Below, piece by piece: positions 7,663 through 16,088 of a stretch of DNA of 64,000 nucleotides (within the stretch, counting starts at the first letter, position 1; the number at the start of each line of letters is the position of its first letter). The stretch covers positions 1,550,001 through 1,614,000 of the forward strand of contig OZ253556.1 in NCBI GenBank assembly GCA_965262705.1. Direction: 5' to 3'. The position numbers and the translations under genes were made by a program. The DNA is from UJ101 sp965262705. GTDB lineage: Bacteria > Bacteroidota > Bacteroidia > Flavobacteriales > UJ101. Under the pieces are notes generated by a model. It was not told the origin of the DNA and did no database searches. It saw nothing but the letters and a program-made list of their open reading frames with translations.

Positions 7663-9174
7663 ATGGCTCAGGTTAAAGGTAAAATAGCTCAAATAATAGG
7701 CCCTGTGATTGATGTTTTATTCAACGCAGAAGAACAATTACCCCGCGTTTACGATTCACTGCATGTTATAAAAGATCAAGGTGAGGTACTCGTATTAGAA
7801 GTACAACAGCATATAGGAGAAGGGACTGTTCGCTGCGTGTCAATGGATGCCACAGACGGTCTTAAAAGAGGACAAGAAGTTTTATCCACAGGAGAGGCAA
7901 TTACCATGCCCGTTGGCAAAGCCATTAATGGCAGATTGTTTAACGTTACCGGAAATGCCATTGACGGGATGGAAGAGTTGCCTAAGGAAGGAGGGCATCC
8001 TATTCATAAACCTGCGCCAAAATTTGAAGAATTATCTACTTCGACCGAAGTATTGTTTACCGGAATTAAAGTCATTGATTTAATTGAACCTTATGCTAAA
8101 GGAGGAAAAATCGGACTATTTGGAGGAGCAGGAGTCGGAAAAACTGTATTGATTCAGGAATTAATTAATAACATTGCTAAAGGACACGGAGGATTGTCTG
8201 TGTTTGCCGGTGTTGGCGAAAGAACAAGAGAAGGAAACGATTTGCTTCGAGAGATGCTTGAATCCGGAATTATAAAATATGGAGATGCTTTTATGGAATC
8301 TATGGAAAAGGGGGGCTGGGACCTTTCAAAAGTAGATAAAGAAGCCTTGAAAGAATCTAAAGCAGCCTTTGTTTTTGGGCAAATGAACGAGCCACCCGGT
8401 GCGAGAGCGCGGGTTGCATTATCAGGATTGACACTGGCAGAATATTATCGGGATGGTGACGAAGAAGGACAGGGAAAAGATGTATTATTTTTTGTAGATA
8501 ATATTTTCCGTTTTACACAAGCCGGATCTGAAGTATCTGCCTTACTAGGTCGAATGCCTTCTGCAGTAGGATATCAGCCTACATTAGCTACTGAAATGGG
8601 CGCGATGCAAGAAAGAATCACTTCGACAAAGAAAGGCTCGATTACTTCTGTTCAGGCGATATATGTACCAGCAGATGATCTAACCGACCCTGCTCCAGCT
8701 ACTACCTTTGCGCATTTAGATGCTACGACCGTACTCTCTCGAAAGATTGCGTCTCTGGGAATTTACCCTGCGGTTGATCCGTTAGACTCTACTTCGAGAA
8801 TTCTTAACGAAGAAATATTGGGAAAAGAACATTACCAATGTGCACAGCGGGTAAAAAATTTATTGCAAAAATATAAAGACCTTCAGGATATTATAGCTAT
8901 TCTCGGAATGGAAGAATTGTCGGAAGAAGATAAAATGGCAGTTCACCGCGCACGACGTGTACAGCGCTTTTTATCTCAACCCTTTCATGTAGCAGAGCAA
9001 TTTACAGGAATTCCGGGGGTGTTGGTAGATATTAAGGAAACCATCAAAGGCTTTAATATGATTATGGATGGAGAATTAGACCATTTACCGGAAGCAGCGT
9101 TTAACTTAAAAGGTTCTATTGAAGAGGCGATTGAAACAGGAGAAAAAATGTTAGCTGAAGTATCAAAAGCCTAA
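7663..9174 (+). CDS. atpD: F1 ATP synthase beta subunit
   Basis: Catalytic subunit of the F1 head; binds ADP and phosphate and makes ATP as the gamma shaft turns. 503 residues, full length. Walker A GGAGVGKT at residues 154-161, the RTREGND motif, and the DELSEED-type loop (here MEELSEEDK) are intact. atpC follows 12 bp later, so the two are co-transcribed. The other F-type subunits are not in the window; a detached atpD-atpC pair is the normal arrangement in this phylum. Confidence 0.98.
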   Translation: MAQVKGKIAQIIGPVIDVLFNAEEQLPRVYDSLHVIKDQGEVLVLEVQQHIGEGTVRCVSMDATDGLKRGQEVLSTGEAITMPVGKAINGRLFNVTGNAIDGMEELPKEGGHPIHKPAPKFEELSTSTEVLFTGIKVIDLIEPYAKGGKIGLFGGAGVGKTVLIQELINNIAKGHGGLSVFAGVGERTREGNDLLREMLESGIIKYGDAFMESMEKGGWDLSKVDKEALKESKAAFVFGQMNEPPGARARVALSGLTLAEYYRDGDEEGQGKDVLFFVDNIFRFTQAGSEVSALLGRMPSAVGYQPTLATEMGAMQERITSTKKGSITSVQAIYVPADDLTDPAPATTFAHLDATTVLSRKIASLGIYPAVDPLDSTSRILNEEILGKEHYQCAQRVKNLLQKYKDLQDIIAILGMEELSEEDKMAVHRARRVQRFLSQPFHVAEQFTGIPGVLVDIKETIKGFNMIMDGELDHLPEAAFNLKGSIEEAIETGEKMLAEVSKA

Positions 9175-9186
9175 CTATAAATATTT

Positions 9187-9459
9187 ATGGAGATCAATAT
9201 CATCACTGCTGAGAAGAAAATATATAGCGGTAAATCAAAATCAATAGCCGTTCCGGGGGCGAGTGGCAGTTTTCAAATGTTAGACAGCCATGCGCCGATT
9301 GTATCTATCTTAAAAAAAGGAGCAATTAGGATAGAATCTCCGGAGGAGGAAAAAGCAAATCAGCTTAAGAAAACAGACAAAAAAGGATTTTATGAAGTTT
9401 CAATAGAAGGGGGCATCATTGAAATGAATCATAATAAAATAAACATTCTAGCTGAATGA
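9187..9459 (+). CDS. atpC: F1 ATP synthase epsilon subunit
   Basis: 90 residues, the N-terminal beta-sandwich of epsilon (MEINIITAEKKIYSGKSKSI; the AVPGASGSFQMLDSHAPIVS segment is the family hallmark). The C-terminal helical hairpin that inhibits ATP hydrolysis in many bacteria is missing, as is usual for short Bacteroidota epsilon subunits. Follows atpD by 12 bp. Confidence 0.95.
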   Translation: MEINIITAEKKIYSGKSKSIAVPGASGSFQMLDSHAPIVSILKKGAIRIESPEEEKANQLKKTDKKGFYEVSIEGGIIEMNHNKINILAE

Positions 9460-9470
9460 AATACCATGAT

Positions 9471-9500
9471 TTGCAGCACAATTTTTATATATTAAATTTG
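9471..9500 (+). promoter_or_regulatory. Promoter of tRNA-Arg(ACG)
   Basis: TTG (9471-9473), 19 bp, TAAATTTG (9493-9500): an exact match to the Bacteroidota TTG-N19-TAnnTTTG pattern, about 67 bp before the tRNA. Confidence 0.65.
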
Positions 9501-9567
9501 CTCCCTCCTAAATTTAGAGAAATTATTATCGTTTTTTTGAATGATTACTTTATTTTATTTTCAAAAC

Positions 9568-9641
9568 GGCCGCGTAGCTTAATTGGATAGAGCACTTGAT
9601 TACGGCTCAAGAGGTTGGGGGTTCGACTCCTCCCGCGGTCA
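9568..9641 (+). tRNA. tRNA-Arg (anticodon ACG)
   Basis: Cloverleaf with acceptor GGCCGCG/CGCGGTC, anticodon stem CTTGA/TCAAG enclosing TTACGGC, and T-loop GTTCGACTC. The A34 anticodon requires deamination by TadA to read CGN codons. 3' CCA is not encoded. Confidence 0.95.
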
Positions 9642-9698
9642 CAAAAAATAATTGATATTGTTAAATATATAGCTTGGGGTCTAAATGAATTACAATCG

Positions 9699-9785
9699 GA
9701 ATATGAGAACCTTCGGTGGGCTATGACTTGCCGTTTCAAAAAGTACTTTAGCTATGCAATGCCAAAGCAACTGCAAGTCATCGCC
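9699..9785. repeat. Degenerate MITE-F-related sequence
   Basis: Contains GACTTGCCGTT, AAAAAGTACTTTAGCTATGCA and the opposing AACTGCAAGTCA, modules seen in MITE-F copies, without clear terminal repeats. Lies between tRNA-Arg and a convergent gene. Confidence 0.5.
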
Positions 9786-9787
9786 AG

Positions 9788-11086
9788 CTAAATCTCTCCC
9801 TCCGAAATTCTTTTTTTCAGTGTAAATACGGTTATTTCAGGCCAAACGCCTACACGTCCGGGAAAAGCCAGAAAACCAAACCCGCGGTTAACATAAAGGT
9901 AGCGTCCTGCTTCCTTGTATAAACCCGCCCATTTAGGATAGAAGTATTTGACCGGAGACCATTTTATCCCGGGAATTTCAATGCCAAATTGCCCGCCGTG
10001 TGTGTGTCCTGAAAGGGTAAGTTGTATCTTTTTTTCAAATTGGATAATTGGTTTTTCATTATGAGCCTCAGATTTTTGCTTTTTTGATCTATACTTCGCT
10101 TTTTTAAAGTCGAAGTGAGAAGGGTCGTGAGACATTAATATATTAAATTCATTGCAGCCAATTCCCTCAGTTGCGGTCTTTAAATTTCCCATTTTAGGAA
10201 AATAGGCGCTTGCTCCCCAGTTTTCTACCCCGATGATATTAATTTTTTGATCGTTTTTTTTTATTGGGCGATTTTCATTTAATAACAAATCAAAACCCAG
10301 TTTACGATGTACTTCATAAAAATCTAAAAGATTTTTCCGGTGTAATCGTTCATTTTCTTTTGGGTCTTTGCTAAATTGATGATACTCTCCATAGTCATGA
10401 TTTCCCATAATAGACATTTTTCCATACGGATGCGGAATTATTTTTTTAAAAACATCTATCCAGGGGATCATTTCTGAAGCAAGATTATTTACCAAATCGC
10501 CGGTGAATAAAAATAAGTCTGCTTTCTGTTCGTTAATTAAATCTATGGCATATTCAATCTTTGCTTTATTATCAAAACTTCCGGAGTGAATATCAGATAT
10601 TTGTGTAATGGTGAAGCCGTCAAATTTTTCAGGAAGATCATTAAAAAAAAGGGTTTTTCGTATGACCCGGAAGTTATATTTCCCGTAAATAATCCCGTGC
10701 AATATTCCTAAAAAAGGTATAGAGGCTAATCCAAGAGCTAATTGACTAATAAATTTTCGTCGGGAAGGCCACCTCATCTCATTACGGGCAATGCCGGAAT
10801 ATAAAGCGGAAAATAATCTAAAAATATCTTCTGCGATTAAGAAAACAGAAATAAATAATTTAGGAAGATATAAGATAGCTAGGCTTATTAAAAAAAAATG
10901 CATCCAAAAACTATTTTCTTTCCCTCGAAAAATTCCATAAATAAAGCTTAAATAGTAAATGGAATGAAATCCCCAGTAGAAATAAGGCGTGAATTGATTA
11001 TTGAACACTTTAGCAAAAGTCGAAAAGACATATAAATCTATAAACAGTAAAATAAAAATGATAAATAGAAAAGCGATTGTATTCAA
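9788..11086 (-). CDS. Membrane-associated metallophosphoesterase (calcineurin-like)
   Basis: 432 residues: three to four hydrophobic helices in the first 130 residues, then a calcineurin-like phosphoesterase domain from about residue 150. Metal-binding motifs appear in order: DIHSG, GDLVNN, GNHDYGEY, the HDP motif in LMSHDPSH, and SGHTHGGQFG. This is the YkuE/YaeI-like architecture, some members of which hydrolyse UDP-diacylglucosamine; substrate is not predictable here. The only plausible start is a TTG at 11086, since no ATG occurs between an upstream in-frame stop and the first helix. Stands alone on the minus strand. Confidence 0.85.
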   Translation of the reverse strand: MNTIAFLFIIFILLFIDLYVFSTFAKVFNNQFTPYFYWGFHSIYYLSFIYGIFRGKENSFWMHFFLISLAILYLPKLFISVFLIAEDIFRLFSALYSGIARNEMRWPSRRKFISQLALGLASIPFLGILHGIIYGKYNFRVIRKTLFFNDLPEKFDGFTITQISDIHSGSFDNKAKIEYAIDLINEQKADLFLFTGDLVNNLASEMIPWIDVFKKIIPHPYGKMSIMGNHDYGEYHQFSKDPKENERLHRKNLLDFYEVHRKLGFDLLLNENRPIKKNDQKINIIGVENWGASAYFPKMGNLKTATEGIGCNEFNILMSHDPSHFDFKKAKYRSKKQKSEAHNEKPIIQFEKKIQLTLSGHTHGGQFGIEIPGIKWSPVKYFYPKWAGLYKEAGRYLYVNRGFGFLAFPGRVGVWPEITVFTLKKRISEGEI

Positions 11087-11194
11087 TTTCTTATAAGATT
11101 TTAAGCTACGAAGATAATCTCTTTTAAAGACTCCCGCAAAGTATGAGTAAAAACAAGTGTATCCGGAATGCTTTTTGAAAAGCGTTTTTTATTA

Positions 11195-12265
11195 TCATGC
11201 TTTATATAAAAGGGCATTGACATTCATCCCGGCACCTACTGAGGCAAAAACCAAGTAATCTCCTTCATTGATTTTATGTTCGCCGAGTTTTCCTTTCCTA
11301 ATCAGATCGTACATGGTAGGAATGGTCGCTACAGATGAATTTCCAAGTGTTTGAATCGTCATAGGCATGGTTCTGCAACTTTCGGATTTAACGTTATATA
11401 AATCTTTAAGTCTTTCTAAGATAGCATGATCCATTTTAGCGTTTGCCTGATGAATTAAGAATTTTGAAATATCTTTATAGGCAAGCCCTGCACCATCTAT
11501 CGTTTTTTTTATCGCTGAGGGAACATTTTTTAACACGTATTCATAGACTTTTCTACCCCTCATATTAATATTAACCTCACTCTTTTCATATAAAGGGTTA
11601 AGTGAACTTCCATTAGCGAGATAGCTTAATTCCTCTCCGGTATCGCTTATAGCATAATGACTGATAACCCCTTTTTCTGTATTTTTTTCCATTTGTACCA
11701 CAACTGCTCCTGCACCATCTGAAAATATCATAGAATTTCTATCGTGTGGATCGACTGCTCTGCTTAAAGTATCAGATCCGATAATTAAAGCATTGTCCAA
11801 GATATTTCCTTTACCCAGTTGGTCAATTAAAATCATACTTTGTACCCATCCAGGACAGCCGAAAATCATATCGTATGGAATGCATCGTTTATTTTTAATT
11901 CCAAGTTTATGTTTGACACGCGCGGCTATTGAGGGCATGATGTCAACCTGACAGTGTTTTAAAGAAATATCGCCGTAATTGTGCGCAACTATAATATAAT
12001 CCAACGTTTCCCGGTCTATTTTTGAATCGGCTATAGCCTTTTTAGCAGCAAAGGTTGCGATGTCAGAATTCATCAGATCATTAGATATATAACGGCGTTC
12101 TTTAATTTCAGTAATCGATTCAAATTTTTGAATAATATCTATGTTTTTCCGTTGAAAAACCTTTCTGCTCTCATCAAAAAAAGTATGATTTAAAAAGTCT
12201 TTGTTCCGAATAATTCTTTCGGGAAGATACGCTCCCGAACCTTTTATTACTGTTCGTCTTTCCAT
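11195..12265 (-). CDS. Beta-ketoacyl-ACP synthase III (FabH family)
   Basis: 356 residues of thiolase fold. The catalytic Cys lies in IFGCPGWVQ, the His in FLIHQANAKMDHAI and the Asn in TLGNSSVATIPTMYDL, so the Cys-His-Asn triad of KAS III is complete. KAS III starts fatty-acid synthesis by condensing acyl-CoA with malonyl-ACP; this longer subtype, common in Bacteroidota, may instead serve branched or special lipid synthesis such as flexirubin-type or aryl polyene products. The primary fabH of the organism could be elsewhere, so no symbol is given. 83 bp separates it from folA upstream. Confidence 0.88.
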   Translation of the reverse strand: MERRTVIKGSGAYLPERIIRNKDFLNHTFFDESRKVFQRKNIDIIQKFESITEIKERRYISNDLMNSDIATFAAKKAIADSKIDRETLDYIIVAHNYGDISLKHCQVDIMPSIAARVKHKLGIKNKRCIPYDMIFGCPGWVQSMILIDQLGKGNILDNALIIGSDTLSRAVDPHDRNSMIFSDGAGAVVVQMEKNTEKGVISHYAISDTGEELSYLANGSSLNPLYEKSEVNINMRGRKVYEYVLKNVPSAIKKTIDGAGLAYKDISKFLIHQANAKMDHAILERLKDLYNVKSESCRTMPMTIQTLGNSSVATIPTMYDLIRKGKLGEHKINEGDYLVFASVGAGMNVNALLYKA

Positions 12266-12348
12266 GTTAGATAGGTTAATCGTATAAAATTATAGTTTTA
12301 ACTGGTTTTTAGTTATGCCGTCGAATATGTTATTACACATTTAATAGT

Positions 12349-12840
12349 TTAATTCGTCTTTCGCTGATAAGTAGCAAATTTATACGAAAAAATATGCTTT
12401 TCGTCTTTTTCGTGCAAAAATTCACGTACCAACTTCCAGTTTTCATAATTTATAATGGGGAATCGTGCATCACCAATCGCCATTGTATCTACATAAGTTA
12501 TTTCTAAAATATGGGCTTGCTTTAAAAAAAGCTGATAAATTTCAGCGCCGCCGATAACAAATATTTTTTCTTTCTCTTTTGTATAATCAAGTACGGCTCT
12601 TTTTGTATGAAAAACTTTAATCCCTTCTCTTTTCCATTTTTTTTGATGCGTCAATACGATATTTTCTCTTCCCGGAAGTGGGCGTCCCAATGATTCAAAA
12701 GTTTTTCGCCCCATAACGATGGTGTGCCCGGTAGTAAGCATTTTAAATCTTTTTAAATCATTTGGCAGATGCCAAATAAGCTGATTTTTATTCCCTATAA
12801 TTCCATTATTTGCAAGTGCAGCAATAATAATAATTTTCAC
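12349..12840 (-). CDS. folA: Dihydrofolate reductase
   Basis: Reduces dihydrofolate to tetrahydrofolate with NADPH. 163 residues. Family motifs: N-terminal MKIIIIAALANNGIIGNKNQLIWHLPNDLKRFK, in which the Trp-His-Leu-Pro-x-Asp segment carries the catalytic acidic residue; GRKTFESLGRPLPGR for NADPH binding; and FVIGGAEIYQLFL. The likely promoter box TACTTTTG on the minus strand is at 12857-12864, 17 bp upstream of the ATG. Confidence 0.96.
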   Translation of the reverse strand: MKIIIIAALANNGIIGNKNQLIWHLPNDLKRFKMLTTGHTIVMGRKTFESLGRPLPGRENIVLTHQKKWKREGIKVFHTKRAVLDYTKEKEKIFVIGGAEIYQLFLKQAHILEITYVDTMAIGDARFPIINYENWKLVREFLHEKDEKHIFSYKFATYQRKTN

Positions 12841-12856
12841 GAATATTTATTTTTTA

Positions 12857-12864
12857 CAAAAGTA
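12857..12864 (-). promoter_or_regulatory. Probable folA -7 box
   Basis: TACTTTTG (minus strand) fits TAnnTTTG and sits 17 bp upstream of the folA start codon. Confidence 0.45.
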
Positions 12865-13263
12865 ATTTATTCAACTTAATTTCTTAAAGAACCTGTTGAA
12901 GAACACATAAAAATCCGCGCATACAAAAGCGTTTGCCTTGCGCTAACTTGCATTTGCTAAATTGCTTTTTTCAGAGGCAGGTCAGCGCCATTTTAAAAGT
13001 CTCAAGTATAAAAAATATTTTTGTTACTGAAAAGTAGCTAACTGCTATAAATAAAGGGTTTTATTCGTTTATTAACAACCCTAAGTTAATAAATATTTTT
13101 TTAATCTGTAAAATAAAAAAAACTCTTTTTTAATTTTGGAATTAGAAATAGCAGGGAAAATTATCCTTAATCCTTATTATTTTAAATTAACTATCAAGCG
13201 CTTAAAGAAAGTTTTTCTTTAGGAGTATGGTATTTTTTGCAAAAGAATTAAAATAAGTTCCAA
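12865..13263. other. Gap folA-nrdB: MITE-F relic and nrdB leader
   Basis: A degenerate MITE-F lies at about 12888-13008 (GAACCTGTTGAAGAACACATA ... AAAAGTCTC with inner GCTAACTTGCA and CAGGTCAGCG). The rest is AT-rich leader of nrdB: a box TAATTTTG at 13131-13138 is followed by about 125 nt of leader, including a small stem CTAAAG/CTTTAG near 13205-13222. No gene and no recognisable riboswitch. Confidence 0.5.
13131..13138 (+). promoter_or_regulatory. Possible nrdBA -7 box
   Basis: TAATTTTG fits TAnnTTTG; it would give nrdBA an unusually long leader for this genome. No convincing TTG at -33 and no NrdR box seen. Confidence 0.35.
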
Positions 13264-14244
13264 ATGAGTAATATTTTTGAAAAACGAGTAGCTTACAAAC
13301 CTTTTGAATATAAAGAATTAATGGATTTTGTCAATCCGATAAATCAAACCTTTTGGGTACATTCTGAGGTAGATTTTACCGGAGATATACAAGATTTCAA
13401 GGTCAATTTCTCAGAGGCAGAAAAGAATGCTGTCAAAAATACCCTGATTGCTATTGCACAAGTGGAAGTTTCAGTAAAAACTTTCTGGGGGAATCTCTAT
13501 AATTATCTTCCAAAACCTGAAATTAATGGCCTAGGGAGCACTTTTGCCGAATGTGAATTTCGTCATTCAGAGGCTTACTCTCGTCTGTTAGACGTGCTGA
13601 ATTTTCAAAATAACTTTCAGGACGCTTTAAAAACGCCTATTTTGTTAGAGCGAATCGCCTTTCTTAATACGAAAAAACGAGCCCTTAATATTGAAGATCC
13701 TAAAAAAACATTTGCTCTTGAACTGATTATTTTCTCTTTATTAGTAGAAAATGTATCACTGTTTAGCCAATTTGCCATTATTTTAGCTTTTACCCATTTC
13801 AAAGGGCTGCTAAAAAACACTAGTAACATTATTGCTTGGACAAGCAAAGATGAACAAATTCATGCCAATGCCGGTATATACCTTTTCAATCAAATTATAA
13901 AAGAAAATCCTGAGTGGTTAAACGAAAAGTTTATCTCTGTTATTGAAGAAACTGCACGACAGTCTATTGTTCAGGAAATCAAAATATTAGACTGGATATT
14001 TGAGCAGGGAGAATTGGAACTTATTCGAAAAGACCAATTACTCAATTTTATGAAACAAAGAATTAATGACAGCTTAGAACAAATAAAATTAAACCCGATT
14101 TTTGAATTAAATACGGAATTGTCTAACCAAATGAACTGGTTTGAAGAGGAAGTCTTTGCACAAGCACATGATGATTTTTTTGCCAAGCGGCCGGTTGACT
14201 ATTCTAAACATAATCGCTCCTTTTCAGCAAATGATTTATTTTAA
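13264..14244 (+). CDS. nrdB: Class I ribonucleotide reductase, beta subunit
   Basis: Supplies the radical for ribonucleotide reduction by NrdA. 326 residues. The di-metal ligands are visible as E-F-R-H in FAECEFRHSEAYS, Glu in ELIIFSLLVENVS, and E-Q-I-H in SKDEQIHANAG. The radical tyrosine is conserved at the canonical +4 position after the first His (H-S-E-A-Y), so this is a tyrosyl-radical enzyme, not a radical-free or DOPA subclass. Acidic C-terminus ends SFSANDLF, the peptide that docks on NrdA. nrdA follows 17 bp later. Confidence 0.95.
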   Translation: MSNIFEKRVAYKPFEYKELMDFVNPINQTFWVHSEVDFTGDIQDFKVNFSEAEKNAVKNTLIAIAQVEVSVKTFWGNLYNYLPKPEINGLGSTFAECEFRHSEAYSRLLDVLNFQNNFQDALKTPILLERIAFLNTKKRALNIEDPKKTFALELIIFSLLVENVSLFSQFAIILAFTHFKGLLKNTSNIIAWTSKDEQIHANAGIYLFNQIIKENPEWLNEKFISVIEETARQSIVQEIKILDWIFEQGELELIRKDQLLNFMKQRINDSLEQIKLNPIFELNTELSNQMNWFEEEVFAQAHDDFFAKRPVDYSKHNRSFSANDLF

Positions 14245-14261
14245 ACTTATATAAAAATACT

Positions 14262-15914
14262 ATGAATAATAGAAAATATCATTGGGTAACGCCCGAAACG
14301 CTTACTATGCTTCAACGGGGTTATTTACTCGAGGGAGAAACTCTCCAGGATGCCGTAAAACGAATTACAACACGAGCATCAAAAAGATTGTTTAGACCTG
14401 AAATGCAACCCGAGTTTGAAAATTTAATCGCAAGAGGATGGATGTCCTTATCCTCTCCTATTTGGGCGAATATGGGTTCTGACCGAGGCCTGCCGATCAG
14501 TTGTTTTGGATCTTATATAGAGGATTCTATGTCCGGGGTAACCAAGACCCTTTCGGAAAGCATCATGATGACTAAATTTGGCGGAGGCACTTCCGCCTAT
14601 TTTGGAGATTTGAGAGCTCGAGGCTCAGCAATTAAAAATAATGGGAAATCATCCGGCCCCGTTTCATTCTTAAAAATGTTTGATGCCATGATTGACACCG
14701 TGAGTCAGGGAAATGTGCGGCGCGGTGCCTTTGCCGCCTATCTGGATATTGACCACCCGGATATTGAAGAGTTTTTAAAAATTAAAGACATAGGTAACAC
14801 TATTCAAAACATTTTCTTTGGAATAACTGTTTCCGATCAATGGATGAAAAGCATGATTGACGGCAATGAAGAAAAACGATCCATCTGGGCAAAAGTATTG
14901 CGCTCCCGCCAGGAAAAAGGGCTGCCTTACATTATGTTTAAAGACAACGTAAACAACCATACCAGCGATGTATATAAGGATAAAAAAATGACCATTTATA
15001 ATTCCAATTTATGCTCAGAAATTGCTCTTCCGGTCAATGAATACGAAAGTTTTGTTTGCTGCCTTTCTTCCATGAACTTAGAGTTATATGACGAATGGAA
15101 AGATACTAACGCCATAGAATTGGCGGTATGGTTTTTAGATGCAGTTATGGAAGAATTTATTCAGAAGTCGGAAGGCGTGGAATATATGGAGCGAACTCAT
15201 CATTTTGCAAGACGCCACCGCGCACTTGGGCTGGGGGTAATGGGCTACCATGCCTACCTGCAAAAAAATAATATTCCCTTTGAAAGCCTTGAAGCAAAGC
15301 AGTTTAATACTTCTTTTTTCAAAACATTAAAAGAACAAAGTTATCGGGCATCAGAAAATTTGGCGAAAGCGTACGGCGAACCTGAAGTCTTAAAAGGCTA
15401 TGGAAGACGAAATACTACTTTGACCGCCATTGCACCAACCACCTCGTCAAGTTCTATTCTTGGACAAACCTCTGCAGGTATAGAACCTTATAGCAGCAAT
15501 TATTATAAAGTAGGGCTGGCAAAAGGAAACTTTATTAGAAAAAATAAATTTTTGAAAAAAATATTAGCAGATAAGGGGTTAGATACTGAAAAAAATTGGC
15601 ATTCTATTATGCTGAAGCATGGCTCTGTAAAACATTTGGAAGGGCTGAGCCAACACGAAAAAGAAGTATTCAAAACTTTTAGAGAAATCAACCCGAAAGA
15701 AATAATTATTCAAGCATCTATTCGTCAAAAATTTATAGACCAGTCCCAATCACTGAATCTTAATATTACTCCTCAGATGCCGGTAAAAGAAGTCAATGCA
15801 CTTATGATAGACGCATGGAAATTAGGCATGAAGTCGTTATATTATCAGCGCTCCTTTTCAGTTGCACAAGAATTAGTCAATAATTTTAAAGAATGTGTAA
15901 GTTGCGCGTCCTAG
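14262..15914 (+). CDS. nrdA: Class I ribonucleotide reductase, alpha subunit, no ATP cone
   Basis: Reduces ribonucleoside diphosphates to deoxy forms. 550 residues, much shorter than the roughly 760 of E. coli NrdA. Catalytic residues are present: the first redox Cys in GLPISCFGS, the Asn-x-Cys-x-Glu set in SNLCSEIALP, the second redox Cys in FVCCLSSMNL, the radical-transfer Tyr pair in SLYYQRS and a C-terminal C-x-x-C (ECVSCAS). The N-terminal ATP-cone domain, the site where dATP shuts the enzyme off, is absent: the protein begins directly with the reductase domain. Transcribed with nrdB. A 21-bp-stem hairpin follows the stop. Confidence 0.94.
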   Translation: MNNRKYHWVTPETLTMLQRGYLLEGETLQDAVKRITTRASKRLFRPEMQPEFENLIARGWMSLSSPIWANMGSDRGLPISCFGSYIEDSMSGVTKTLSESIMMTKFGGGTSAYFGDLRARGSAIKNNGKSSGPVSFLKMFDAMIDTVSQGNVRRGAFAAYLDIDHPDIEEFLKIKDIGNTIQNIFFGITVSDQWMKSMIDGNEEKRSIWAKVLRSRQEKGLPYIMFKDNVNNHTSDVYKDKKMTIYNSNLCSEIALPVNEYESFVCCLSSMNLELYDEWKDTNAIELAVWFLDAVMEEFIQKSEGVEYMERTHHFARRHRALGLGVMGYHAYLQKNNIPFESLEAKQFNTSFFKTLKEQSYRASENLAKAYGEPEVLKGYGRRNTTLTAIAPTTSSSSILGQTSAGIEPYSSNYYKVGLAKGNFIRKNKFLKKILADKGLDTEKNWHSIMLKHGSVKHLEGLSQHEKEVFKTFREINPKEIIIQASIRQKFIDQSQSLNLNITPQMPVKEVNALMIDAWKLGMKSLYYQRSFSVAQELVNNFKECVSCAS

Positions 15915-15991
15915 AAAAATAATTAGCCCGTTTCAGAATACATAAAAAATAAGACCTTTACATAAAATACTTTAGCGATGCAAGGCCTGAT

Positions 15992-16041
15992 AAAAATTGA
16001 ACTCCGGAGCAACCAAAAGATTGCTCCGGAGTTCAATTTTT
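15992..16041. terminator. Bidirectional terminator hairpin, probably MITE-F-derived
   Basis: A perfect 21-bp stem (15992-16012 with 16021-16041) and 8-nt loop. The stem runs from A-rich to GC-rich CTCCGGAGCAA, so both strands end in a T run. It lies between convergent nrdA and the gene ending at 16089. The CCGGAGCAAC core and the TTTAATTTTT-like flank match the central hairpin of MITE-F, and degenerate MITE-F ends lie at about 15930. Confidence 0.85.
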
Positions 16042-16088
16042 TAAAGAATAAAATATTCACAATCAATTATTCAGCAGGGGCTATAACT

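Noticed and set aside
9545..9739. Minus-strand frame across tRNA-Arg
   Set aside because: Overlaps the tRNA and repeat sequence; no protein-like features.
13139..13263. Riboswitch or NrdR-controlled leader before nrdB
   Set aside because: No B12-riboswitch-like boxes and no NrdR palindromes seen; only a weak stem.
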